DNA of 48,650 nt. Source: Gammaproteobacteria bacterium. Lineage in GTDB: Bacteria; Pseudomonadota; Gammaproteobacteria; GRL18. This document shows positions 34,801-42,271 of the stretch, piece by piece. The notes beneath the pieces were generated by a model. That model saw only the letters and a list, made by a program, of their open reading frames with translations, was not told the origin of the DNA and searched no databases. The position numbers were made by a program, and so were the translations under genes. Position 1 is the first letter of the stretch. Every line of letters begins with the position of its first letter. The DNA lies in contig JADGEK010000031.1 of NCBI GenBank assembly GCA_016744395.1, forward strand, positions 1 to 48,650, given 5' to 3'.

Positions 34801-35223
34801 TATCACCGTCCCTCAGATACCAGTGATAAAATTGATACTAAAGGTTTGATTAAAGTGGCTCAGGTCAGTAAAGAGATTATGACTTATCTGGCTTCAAGAG
34901 AAGAGCCGATGAATATCACACTGCATAAGTCAGGCAATTATGTTGCTCAAAAAAAGCAGCGTAAAGTCAGTCTGGGCACCATACCAGACTTCACTTGGTC
35001 AGGTGAAGGATATAAGTTAGAAGGTGTGGTTCCTGAGTCGCCTGCTGCACAGGCAGGTTTAAAAAAAGGGGATGTGATCAGGCAGTTAGGAGAGCAGACG
35101 ATACATAACATTCGTGATATTTCCAGAGTATTAAAAACTCTAAAAGCTGGGCAAATAATCAGTATTCAATACCTGAGAAATGATTCCATCAGTACTGTGA
35201 CAGCCACATTAAAAGCTAAATGA
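31858..35223 (+). CDS. M1-M28-PDZ three-domain exported peptidase
   Basis: 1121 residues from a TTG start with AAGGA 8 nt upstream, giving a clean signal peptide (LQYFFYIIFLSLLLPINAFS); an in-frame ATG at 31741 would sit inside the propeller gene. First domain: M1 gluzincin with HEILH (His304, Glu305, His308) and Glu326, exactly 18 residues on. Second: M28 di-zinc peptidase with His826, Asp850, Glu884/Glu885 and His983. Third: a C-terminal PDZ domain (about 1050-1115). All metal ligands are present in both peptidase domains, so it may have two active centres in the periplasm or outside the cell. Fusion of the two families is unusual. Confidence 0.88.
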   Translation: MPTRLQYFFYIIFLSLLLPINAFSQTNLPIETVFAIQHSLDVRVEPDSHFIEVKDQITLPAMHSQELRFSLHSGLIPQSQTDKVTIKVIPSTETMAMTEHNYTTLYQVNLPEGLSAFRLSYKGKIDDRLESDEKEQSRGFRNTSGIIATEGVYLAGSSNWYPQFTEQIGVTFDLRVQLPDEWTAISQGKRIEHKLKGSTVQWQESHLQEEIYLIAAKFKEYRAVTQGITTQVFLRTPDESLANQYLDATTLYLEMYQKLIGQYPYSKFALVENFWETGFGMPSFTLLGSKVIRLPFIINSSYPHEILHNWWGNSVYIDYQSGNWSEGLTSYLADHLIKEQNGRGVAYRQQSLQKYADYAASERDFPLSEFHGRHSAATEAVGYGKALMFFHMLRQELGDDVFTQGLQAVYNQYQFQTASYDDWRKTLEKLSGTSLKQTFEQWIKRTGAPTLTLDKTLVSIDENNYRLNFELKQTQSGPVYKLLVPIAIALNKKKQAHQTQVLMTQKTQQFQIILSGEPVRLDIDPEFDLFRKLAIEETPPAFTRVFGSKEMLVVLPRNSAVESYKAYEQFAQSMSKMGPDKISIQWDDELDTLPDNMNITLLGWENKYRGAFQKMLSDYDVSFKDKTVMLNGQFLSQANNSVAFTIRQKNKQKTALSFIASDVVSALPGLARKLPHYHKYSYLAFSGTEPVNHTKGRWPVKFSPMTRSLLDNTFAAQAELKKRLPLVEKSSQFSADRMLESVQFLASEDRKGRGFGSKELEESADYIAQAFKAAGLKPGGDNHSWFESWQEKGGEKQAASTLKNVVAVIPGVNPYYDGQSVVIGAHYDHLGFGWPDVRGNNKGRIHPGADDNASGVAVLLELARVYGKSLKPERSIIFVAFSGEESGRKGSKYYLRNQKAYPASQIMAMLNLDTVGRLNNKQLLIIGAGSATQWPHIFRGIGFVTGIQTTLVKEALDSSDQVSFHEAGIPAVQLFSGINLDYHRPSDTSDKIDTKGLIKVAQVSKEIMTYLASREEPMNITLHKSGNYVAQKKQRKVSLGTIPDFTWSGEGYKLEGVVPESPAAQAGLKKGDVIRQLGEQTIHNIRDISRVLKTLKAGQIISIQYLRNDSISTVTATLKAK

Positions 35224-35398
35224 TATTGAGTGTTACCATCAGATACTATATCTGTCTATGACAGATTTCCCCCAAGGCCACTTCCAACAGGCTTAAAAAA
35301 GCAGCCAGTCGTAAACTTTTTGCAATTCCTGATCATGTTTTTTTGTTGTTAATTTAATGTCACAGGTATAGTTAGGTTCATTTTTCCTGATGTTTGCA

Positions 35399-35439
35399 TT
35401 GATTTTTTATAAATGCTAGATATAATGATAATTATTATC
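35399..35439 (+). promoter_or_regulatory. Fur-box promoter cassette 9
   Basis: -35 TTGATT (35399-35404), 16-bp spacer, -10 TATAAT (35421-35426). TATAATGATAATTATTATC (35421-35439) matches the Fur consensus at 17 of 19. Same cassette as sites 1, 11 and 12. It is followed by about 130 nt of untranslated DNA and a 48-aa frame. Confidence 0.75.
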
Positions 35440-35569
35440 ATTACTAATCGTGATTGGTGATGATAGAGAGAGAAGGACAAGTAACCCAGTAAATTCAGCA
35501 GGTGATTTAAGGCTCTATTGCCAGTCTCTCTAAACCAGCAATAGTGCAATAATTATCTAATGCAGGATA

Positions 35570-35716
35570 ATGAGTAAAAACATGACTTTTATAGAAAAAA
35601 TTAATGACTTCTTTCTATGCCTGGCTCGCTATAGAGCAACAAAATATCAGCACAATAGAGTTTATGATCACTACTTGAGTGCACGAAAAGCAAAGAAAAC
35701 AAAAAAAAATACCTGA
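35570..35716 (+). CDS. Small basic protein, 48 aa, unknown
   Basis: MSKNMTFIEKINDFFLCLAR then YRATKYQHNRVYDHYLSARK and a poly-Lys end. The helical N-terminus with a strongly basic tail recalls DUF1127-like small proteins, but the match is not firm. It lies downstream of Fur promoter cassette 9 and ends 22 bp before the convergent HTH-GTPase gene. AGGA sits only 2 nt before the ATG; a second ATG at 35582 is possible. The 35224-35398 stretch before the promoter holds nothing recognised. Confidence 0.4.
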   Translation: MSKNMTFIEKINDFFLCLARYRATKYQHNRVYDHYLSARKAKKTKKNT

Positions 35717-35738
35717 CAAGCCAGCGTGTTTTATCTTT

Positions 35739-37988
35739 TTAGTGCTTGATCCCCATCTGTTCTACTTTTTTCCAGGGTAAATTGGCAAAAAGAGCCTGCT
35801 TTTTTTCTAATTGCTGAATCAGCTGTGACAGAGTGTGCTCAGGTGAGTCAGAATCGCTGAGCATTCGGTATATGGAGTGGACATAATCCTGTTGCTGGTG
35901 ACCGATGACCTGCAACTGAGTGGATAACTTTTGTTGAACTTGCTCCCAGCCAATAGTCACCTCATCTAAAAAATGCTGTTTAAGTTGATGCTTAGATAAG
36001 TGCTTCACAATCGTATTACTTAAGCGAACCTCCCATGATGTGCCCATAAATGAGCTACCAAGAGCAGCACCAGCAATTAGGAGTCCCGTTGCAAAAATGC
36101 CAGGGCCACCAATGGCCGCCACTGTGGTGACAGCAGTGGCCGTCATGCTAGTACTAAAGCCCAATGCTGTTGTACTTTGTGCGACAACAAGATATCCGCC
36201 CCAAGTGCCTAAAGTTGAGGCCCACGCCGCCATCGGAGTGATGCCTGCCAGACTGGCCATGCTGCCGAAAAAGAAGCCTCTTATATTTAAAGGGATGGGC
36301 AAACTTATTGGGATTGATTGCTTATTGAGTGTCAAAGAGCTGTTGCTATCCTCAAGTAGCTGGTCTAAAAGTAATGATTCTAACTGTGAGTAATAGCTTG
36401 TTAAGACTTGATCAATTTGCACTTGTAGCAAGTTAAAAATAAAACCTGAAGCATAGCTCTTGGCATCCTGGCTTTCGGGAAATTGTGCCTTAATGATTTG
36501 TTCAATATTTTCAGCGGACACAATACTGTCATATAAGTCGTCAATTGCCTGAATGCTTTCAGCCTTTAAACGATTTATTTTACAGCTAATATTGTTCTCC
36601 AGCTGGCCAATTTTGTCCTGGACTGTTTGTTCTTCAAGAGAAAAAGAGGCATCAAAGGCATCAAAGGCATCAATGATAGAGTCTGAGTTGAGCTGATGAC
36701 GATCATTAACCAGAAGTTGTTCAATGGTTTTACAGGTTTGAATGACTTGTGAATAGCGTTGCTCAATGTCACTTTGTAATAAGGTGACTTCGTCATCAAG
36801 ACGCCTTGCAAAGGCGATAGGTAAAGTGTGAGCGAGCAATTTTTTCAGATCAGATTTTAATGCCTCACTTCGCTCAGGTGTTTCAGACCAAAAAAGGAAG
36901 CAACGATTGAAAAGCGTAGCATAATCATTTTTTGAACGATTGCTTTGAGTGCTTTCCAGACGCTTTAAACCACCGTGAATAATTTCCTGCATTTGTTGTT
37001 CAGACAAAGAAGGATCGGCATGAGTCGCAATAATATAGACGTTGCCCAAAGGTGGGAAGTCACTATCCCATAAACTAACGGGTGTCACAGTGTTGAGCAG
37101 TTTGTTAATTCTTGTAATGTCTGTTGAAGACATAAACCCCTTACTATTGGATGTGTAAATTAAGACATCTGTATTGATGTCCAGATGAACACTCTTTAAA
37201 TCATCACTCTGTGAGTTAAGATCACCTGGCACGTCAATAATAGTGCACCCCTTTAAAACAGGGGCGTCCAAAAATAATAAAACACTGCTTGCATCGGAGT
37301 ATGTTGCCTCTTTGTCAGAGTCTTTATTTTTAGGGAGAGTGTATTTATGAGAGGCCCATTCCTTCAATGTTTGAGTGTTGCCTGCGGTGATCTTATTCGC
37401 CTGACAATAGGTTTCATCTTGCCAGCGACTTTGCTCAAATCCTTTCTTCATTATCCACACATCTTCAGCCATGAAGTCAGGCTTATCATCAATATGATGA
37501 ACTTGGATGATCAGCCTGGTTTCAGGCTGATAGCCCGTGGGTAAATAACGGGCACCTAATAATGTATTAACAATATGTGATTTGCCTGCATCAAAATGGC
37601 CTGCCATCAGAATAGTGGGCTTTCTATGAGTGTGCCTGAGGAGTTGACAAAAATTTTGACCGTCAAGCAAATTGAGTTGTGCCAGTGGCTGATCAGAGGC
37701 TGCCATGTCCATATAGGCACAGGCAAGATCAATTCTTTGAGTTAACTCCGCAGGGGCTGCTGGGAGTTGCATTGCGGTCGGCTTTGTTTCCAATGTGGAC
37801 AGTTGAATAGCTGTGGGTAAATCAAGTCCAATGGCTTCAAGGTAATCGTTGATCAGACCAATGGGAACTGTATCAGGATTAGACTCATAACGGCTGATCT
37901 GAACTTGTGAAATTGACAAACGTTTGGATAAGCTGGTTTGCGTTAAACCTGCCTGTTCTCTTAATGATTTTAAATTGAAAACACTCAT
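35739..37988 (-). CDS. HTH-fused dynamin-like GTPase
   Basis: 749 residues. Residues 3-55 are an XRE/Cro-type HTH (LREQAGLTQTSLSKRLSISQ). After a linker comes a dynamin-family G domain: P-loop GHFDAGKS (130-137), switch DVPG (252-255), and a THAD (322-325) in place of the usual TKxD. A helical stalk follows, and a Gly/Ala-rich hydrophobic segment (about 565-640) should bind membrane. Bacterial dynamin-like proteins remodel or protect membranes; an N-terminal DNA-binding domain in one is unusual. A triple 9-bp repeat encodes DAFDAFDAS in the stalk. Divergent from the cytochrome operon across Fur-like site 10. Confidence 0.88.
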   Translation of the reverse strand: MSVFNLKSLREQAGLTQTSLSKRLSISQVQISRYESNPDTVPIGLINDYLEAIGLDLPTAIQLSTLETKPTAMQLPAAPAELTQRIDLACAYMDMAASDQPLAQLNLLDGQNFCQLLRHTHRKPTILMAGHFDAGKSHIVNTLLGARYLPTGYQPETRLIIQVHHIDDKPDFMAEDVWIMKKGFEQSRWQDETYCQANKITAGNTQTLKEWASHKYTLPKNKDSDKEATYSDASSVLLFLDAPVLKGCTIIDVPGDLNSQSDDLKSVHLDINTDVLIYTSNSKGFMSSTDITRINKLLNTVTPVSLWDSDFPPLGNVYIIATHADPSLSEQQMQEIIHGGLKRLESTQSNRSKNDYATLFNRCFLFWSETPERSEALKSDLKKLLAHTLPIAFARRLDDEVTLLQSDIEQRYSQVIQTCKTIEQLLVNDRHQLNSDSIIDAFDAFDASFSLEEQTVQDKIGQLENNISCKINRLKAESIQAIDDLYDSIVSAENIEQIIKAQFPESQDAKSYASGFIFNLLQVQIDQVLTSYYSQLESLLLDQLLEDSNSSLTLNKQSIPISLPIPLNIRGFFFGSMASLAGITPMAAWASTLGTWGGYLVVAQSTTALGFSTSMTATAVTTVAAIGGPGIFATGLLIAGAALGSSFMGTSWEVRLSNTIVKHLSKHQLKQHFLDEVTIGWEQVQQKLSTQLQVIGHQQQDYVHSIYRMLSDSDSPEHTLSQLIQQLEKKQALFANLPWKKVEQMGIKH

Positions 37989-38107
37989 TGGTGGCCTGTA
38001 TGAATCGATTTGAAGTAATGATACTGAGCAAAATGAGCATCAGTATAGCGTTTTCTCATTGAAGGGATCAATTTTTTGCTAAAAGTATCTGTATTGATAT
38101 GTATCAA

Positions 38108-38147
38108 TTGAATTAATATGCAAATATGTATAATGATAATGGTTATT
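38108..38147 (+). promoter_or_regulatory. Fur-like promoter 10 (cytochrome operon)
   Basis: -35 TTGAAT (38108-38113), 15-bp spacer, -10 TATAAT (38129-38134). TATAATGATAATGGTTATT (38129-38147) matches the Fur consensus at 15 of 19; the left half is perfect, the right half degenerate. The short spacer makes this promoter less certain than the others. Confidence 0.6.
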
Positions 38148-38175
38148 ATTACAGTTGTCATAATGGAGACGATCG

Positions 38176-38718
38176 ATGAGCTTATTTAAATTGACGATTG
38201 CAGATGATGCAATTCAGAAAAAAACACAAAGTTACCAAAATGTGATGAATTTTTTGTCAGCATTTATTATCAGTTTTACAGTGACTTTGGTGAGTGGCTT
38301 TTGGTTCTGGGGTGTTTCACATGAAATAAATTGGAACGCTTCACAAATGGTCTTGATCCTTCACTTACTCGGTGGTGGTTTATCTTTTATTTTATTTATG
38401 GCGTATTACTTTTTACACCAAAAAGACAAAGAACTTCAATGGTGGCGTTTCTTACTTCCATGGCACATAAAGCAGATGGAAGATGAAACGGCTTTGCATT
38501 TAAAACAAAGGAAACTAGGGGTTTATCTGACCTGGTTGTTATTAATTATTTATTTAACAGGATTAAGCATAGCTTTACCTGCGGTCATTTTTTATTTGGA
38601 CTATGTGCATCTATACACATTTGAGCAATTAATCCTGCTTAATAATATTCATCTTTGGGCTACTTTTATTATGCTGCCAATACTGCTAATGCACTTTTTA
38701 TGGTCAGCAAAAAAATAA
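38176..38718 (+). CDS. Four-helix b-type cytochrome-like membrane protein
   Basis: 180 residues with four transmembrane helices (about 27-47, 55-78, 114-136, 152-176). Histidines that could bind haem lie in or near helix 2 (LILHLLGG, YYFLH) and in helix 4 (NNIHLWATF, LLMHFLW), the pattern of a di-haem cytochrome b561/DUF4405-like protein. It would carry electrons across the inner membrane. GGAG precedes the start. It is followed after 50 bp by the five-haem cytochrome c, so it is probably the quinol- or cytoplasm-facing entry to that chain. Haem content is inferred. Confidence 0.7.
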   Translation: MSLFKLTIADDAIQKKTQSYQNVMNFLSAFIISFTVTLVSGFWFWGVSHEINWNASQMVLILHLLGGGLSFILFMAYYFLHQKDKELQWWRFLLPWHIKQMEDETALHLKQRKLGVYLTWLLLIIYLTGLSIALPAVIFYLDYVHLYTFEQLILLNNIHLWATFIMLPILLMHFLWSAKK

Positions 38719-38768
38719 TAAATATTTAAAACAATTTATGAAAAATGGGATAGAAAAAGGTCAATTCA

Positions 38769-40403
38769 ATGAAAATTAATATGGTTATCACCAGGCCTGT
38801 GTACAAAATGTTTATTGTCGCAGTGATTTGTCTGGTTGTTTTTGGTCTGTTAAGTGTGGCAGTGCCCTGGCAAGCCAGCAATGGTGAAGAGGTGGGTAAA
38901 GATCTGAAAAATTACTCAATGCCCTGGACTAATAACAGTCCTTTTTATCCATCAGAGTGGAAAACTAAAGATGATAAATTGGTGAACTGGCGTGGTGTGC
39001 CTTCGGCCACTTTTTGTGCTGAATGCCACGAAAAAGAATACAAAGAGTGGGCGTCTTCCATACATGCCATCACTGGCCCTGATGTTATTTATGAAAATGC
39101 CATCTCTGTTAATGAGTTGTCTAGTACCCACGGTGGTGAATACGCGACAGAAAAAGTGCGCTGGTGTGATGGCTGTCATGAACCGCTCGGTATTCTTGCA
39201 GGAGAAGGTACTCCCGTGCCGCAGGTCGGTCCCAATGAAGCGCTAGAAGAAGGTGCTACCTGTATTGTTTGCCATACTGCGACTGAGGCAAGACCCTTAA
39301 TTGGCAATGGTGGCTTAACGCTTGATATTAATGAGGTAAATCGCTATATGAGTCCTGCTCTGATTATGTCAGCACCCGAAGAACATGCTCGAAGCATGCA
39401 GGCTGTCAATCATAATCCACTTTTGGCACAATCTGAGTTTTGTGGAAGTTGTCATACTGAAATTCGTCCGACTCGTGTTAATGGTGACTTTCCCATGCAT
39501 TTTCAGGAAACCTTTGATGAATGGCGCTTAAGTGATTATGCAGAAAATAATATTCAGTGTCAGGATTGTCATATGACCGATGATCCAGCAGGCTATGTTA
39601 ATGCACTGAAAAAAGGTGAGACACCAACGAAAAAAGTATCACATCGTTTTGTAGGAAATAATTATCTGCTGACAGATAATACGTTACCACAGGATGTTTT
39701 GGTGGCTTTAAGAGGTGGCTGGGTACCAGGACATAATGTGTTTCTCAGTTCAAAAGAATGGATAGATGATCTGGGTAAGCAAAATTCAATGATAAAAGAA
39801 CTCTTGCGTGCAGCGGCTGATGTGAAAATTAATACAAGCCAGGCCATTGCAGGAGAAGATACTCAATTGGATGTGGTGATAACGAATAGTGGGGCTGGTC
39901 ATAATTTACCGACGGGACCATTGGACCAGCGACATATGTGGGTGGAGCTGATAGTGAAAGATGCCGATGATAAAGTGATTTATCATAATGGTGAATTCAA
40001 TAATAAAACAGGTGAAATTGATCCGGATGTCGTTGCACTTTATCTAAAACAACTCTGGGATGATGATGGTCAATTAATCAATCGACACATTTTATTTGAT
40101 GTGAACAGAATGAATTATTTGCGCAAGCCAATTCTTGCTAAAGAATCCGATACCATCACTTATCAGTTTAATGTACCTGCTAATGTAAAAGGACCCTTAA
40201 AAGTTCAGTCCAAGCTTTGGTATCGCCTGGCACTCCAGGAAATTCTTGAGAATGTTAAAGAGTTTCAATTTCCTGCAATCCCCGCTCTGGAAGGCTTTAT
40301 TATCCCACCCGTTTTGATGGTAGAAAATGATGCCAGGATTGGTATTAGTGAGCAAACAGTAGATACATCAATGGAAAATAAGGAGCAGACTCATGTTAAC
40401 TAG
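38769..40403 (+). CDS. Five-haem c-type cytochrome
   Basis: 544 residues with an uncleaved or cleaved N-terminal membrane segment (about 12-34). Five CxxCH sites: Cys83/86/His87, Cys133/136/His137, Cys165/168/His169, Cys225/228/His229, Cys264/267/His268, the spread of a cytochrome c554-like module. The C-terminal half is an Ig-like domain starting with SGAGHNLPTGPLDQRHMW, common in exported multihaem cytochromes. It lies in the periplasm or outside. It overlaps the pseudopilin gene by 11 nt. The terminal electron acceptor is unknown; iron(III) is an inference from the Fur-like promoter. Confidence 0.88.
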   Translation: MKINMVITRPVYKMFIVAVICLVVFGLLSVAVPWQASNGEEVGKDLKNYSMPWTNNSPFYPSEWKTKDDKLVNWRGVPSATFCAECHEKEYKEWASSIHAITGPDVIYENAISVNELSSTHGGEYATEKVRWCDGCHEPLGILAGEGTPVPQVGPNEALEEGATCIVCHTATEARPLIGNGGLTLDINEVNRYMSPALIMSAPEEHARSMQAVNHNPLLAQSEFCGSCHTEIRPTRVNGDFPMHFQETFDEWRLSDYAENNIQCQDCHMTDDPAGYVNALKKGETPTKKVSHRFVGNNYLLTDNTLPQDVLVALRGGWVPGHNVFLSSKEWIDDLGKQNSMIKELLRAAADVKINTSQAIAGEDTQLDVVITNSGAGHNLPTGPLDQRHMWVELIVKDADDKVIYHNGEFNNKTGEIDPDVVALYLKQLWDDDGQLINRHILFDVNRMNYLRKPILAKESDTITYQFNVPANVKGPLKVQSKLWYRLALQEILENVKEFQFPAIPALEGFIIPPVLMVENDARIGISEQTVDTSMENKEQTHVN

Positions 40404-40842
40404 ATCCGTTCGAAATAAAGAAAGAGGGATAAGTTTAATTGAAATAATGGTCATAGTTATTTTCATCGGTGTGACTTTGGTTGTTGGTATTAAAATGGTG
40501 GTTGCACAAGAAAGTGATGAGGAAAAAATGATCAGAAAAGCTCGAGATGGCCTGATGTTGATTAATAATGGTATTGGGGCTTATGTTTTTGATACAGGTA
40601 AGTCAGTTCCAAATAACCAAAAAGAATTATCAGTGTTAGTTGAAAATGGTTATTTTGATAAGTTGCCAATTGATCCCTGGGGACAGGATTATCAATATCA
40701 ATATCCTGGGGTACAAAGTGGAAAAGGTTTTGATCTCTTTTCATTTGGGCCTGATGGTGTTGAGAGTGATGATGATATTGTGAGCTGGGATTTATATGGA
40801 TCACAGATTGTTCGATATACTCAGGATGTAAAAGATAAATAG
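40393..40842 (+). CDS. Type II secretion-like (GspG) pseudopilin
   Basis: 149 residues. Type III signal RNKERGISLIEIMVIVIFIG: cleavage after Gly12 leaves Ile13 as +1 and the required Glu at +5. The globular part keeps the GspG pattern (NNGIGAYVFDTGKSVP, LPIDPWGQDYQYQYPG, FDLFSFGPDGVESDDDIVSW), including the calcium-site region. No other secretion gene is nearby; alone between a multihaem cytochrome and a flavin reductase, it could form a pilus-like carrier for the cytochrome or help export it, using a secretion machine encoded elsewhere. Confidence 0.88.
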   Translation: MLTRSVRNKERGISLIEIMVIVIFIGVTLVVGIKMVVAQESDEEKMIRKARDGLMLINNGIGAYVFDTGKSVPNNQKELSVLVENGYFDKLPIDPWGQDYQYQYPGVQSGKGFDLFSFGPDGVESDDDIVSWDLYGSQIVRYTQDVKDK

Positions 40843-40861
40843 ATCACGAAAAAGGTGGATC

Positions 40862-41935
40862 ATGTTTCAGGTTAAAACCAAACCAAATGAACAGCAATTT
40901 ACAACCAAAGAGGGTGAAAGCATCCTTGAGGCTGCCATAAGAGAAAAAGTCATACTGCCTTATGGCTGTGGTAACGGCCAATGTGGCAGCTGTAAGGTCT
41001 TTGTTACTCAGGGTGAATATGAGTATTTGCATGATTATAAAGCAGGAGTGCTCAGTGCTCAGGAATGCAATGATGGTGCAATGCTCTGTTGTATGGCAAA
41101 AGCCAAGTCAAATCTTGAAATACTCGTGCCTGAAAGAGATAATTATCCTGAAATAATACCTCAAATTTATGAAGCAAAAGTCATAGAACTTGAAGTATTG
41201 ACTGATACTGTCTATAAGCTGGTTATGGAAATAGATTCAAACCAATTTAACTATTACCCTGGCCAATATATTGAACTGCTCTTGCCAGGAGACCAAAGAC
41301 GAGCCTATTCTCTTGCCCGTCTGCCCACAAGAAATGAAGAAGAATTAACTCAGGAAATTGAATTACATATCCGTACTCATAATAAAGGCCTGTTCTCTGA
41401 GCTACTTAAAGATAAGGTTTCTATTGGTTACTCTATCATATTTGAAGGACCCCAAGGTCACTTTTTATTGAACGAGTTATCAAGTTCTAAGATTGTTTTT
41501 GTTGGTGGTGGGACAGGTATTGTGCCTATAAAATTGTTATTGGAATATTGTCTGTCTCAAGTGAAAACTGAAAGTGTCTATTTGTTTTGGGGTGTAAAAA
41601 ATCAACAAGAACTCTTTCATCATGATTATTTTATAAAGTTAGCACAAGAAAACAATGACTTTCACTATATTCCTGTTCTGTCTGATCCAGATGACAATTT
41701 TTCTACCTGGAAAGGCGCAACAGGTATTGTCTCAAATCATGTTGTTGAAAAAATATCTGACTTAAAAGACTGCCAGCTATATGTCGCAGGCCCATCAGCC
41801 ATGATTCAATCATGCCAAAATATCTTTCCTGCATATGGGCTGTCAGAAAATAATTTTTTTACTGATATTTTTTATCAGCCTGGAAAAAAATCTGAATTTA
41901 AAAAGAAGAATTTTTTTCAGAAACTATTTTCTTAA
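40862..41935 (+). CDS. [2Fe-2S] ferredoxin-flavin NAD(P)H oxidoreductase
   Basis: 357 residues. N-terminal plant-type ferredoxin with Cys36, Cys41, Cys44 and Cys76 (or 77); an FAD domain with RAYSLAR; an NAD(P)-binding domain with FVGGGTGIVPIKLLLEYC. This is the architecture of CDP-6-deoxyglucoseen reductase, methane monooxygenase component C and similar electron-donating reductases. A basic tail follows (KKSEFKKKNFFQKLFS). No oxygenase partner is in the window, so it more likely feeds NAD(P)H electrons to the cytochromes encoded just upstream, or reduces flavin or ferric compounds in the cytoplasm. Confidence 0.85.
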   Translation: MFQVKTKPNEQQFTTKEGESILEAAIREKVILPYGCGNGQCGSCKVFVTQGEYEYLHDYKAGVLSAQECNDGAMLCCMAKAKSNLEILVPERDNYPEIIPQIYEAKVIELEVLTDTVYKLVMEIDSNQFNYYPGQYIELLLPGDQRRAYSLARLPTRNEEELTQEIELHIRTHNKGLFSELLKDKVSIGYSIIFEGPQGHFLLNELSSSKIVFVGGGTGIVPIKLLLEYCLSQVKTESVYLFWGVKNQQELFHHDYFIKLAQENNDFHYIPVLSDPDDNFSTWKGATGIVSNHVVEKISDLKDCQLYVAGPSAMIQSCQNIFPAYGLSENNFFTDIFYQPGKKSEFKKKNFFQKLFS

Positions 41936-41980
41936 ATAAATACTCATAAGGGCCAGATGAATTAAATTGAAATAATTATC

Positions 41981-42021
41981 TTGCATTTTATATGTAGAAA
42001 AGTATAATGATAATCATTCTC
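41981..42021 (+). promoter_or_regulatory. Fur-box promoter cassette 11
   Basis: -35 TTGCAT (41981-41986), 16-bp spacer, -10 TATAAT (42003-42008). TATAATGATAATCATTCTC (42003-42021) is identical over 19 bases to site 1 and to site 12, and matches the Fur consensus at 17 of 19. Confidence 0.8.
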
Positions 42022-42246
42022 ATTGAATTTTAATTGTTTTATGCTCTGCATTTGAATATAAAATTTTAATAAGAATCCTGCAGGACTTTATCTAGAGGGC
42101 CGCATTGTAATACGATGAAATATCAGGTGTTCATTACTCTTAATCCCAATAATGAACGAAACTACACCTTTTCTTCATGTATGAATGTGGTAATACCTTG
42201 CAGGGAGTACAAGCCAGACTATGAAATTATAGTCTGGCTTTTTTAT
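42015..42246 (+). ncRNA. Candidate Fur-controlled small RNA B (or attenuating leader)
   Basis: About 232 nt between the predicted start of cassette 11 and an excellent terminator, with no credible gene inside. The terminator stem core GCCAGACT/AGTCTGGC is shared with candidate A, and the preceding 30 nt are loosely alignable (a TTAACC/GTAATACC block and a GGAG block). The SPFH gene begins 26 bp past the terminator, so it may instead be a leader that attenuates that operon. Confidence 0.55.
42212..42246 (+). terminator. Rho-independent terminator of sRNA candidate B
   Basis: AGCCAGACTAT (42212-42222) pairs perfectly with ATAGTCTGGCT (42229-42239) around a 6-nt loop, followed by a T-run (TTTTTT). 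The strongest terminator in the window. Confidence 0.88.
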
Positions 42247-42271
42247 TGATAAGCTTTAGGAGATAATTATT

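Noticed and set aside
40393..40842. Part of a type II secretion operon
   Set aside because: No gspC-F or gspH-M neighbour is present; only the single pseudopilin occurs, inside an electron-transfer operon.
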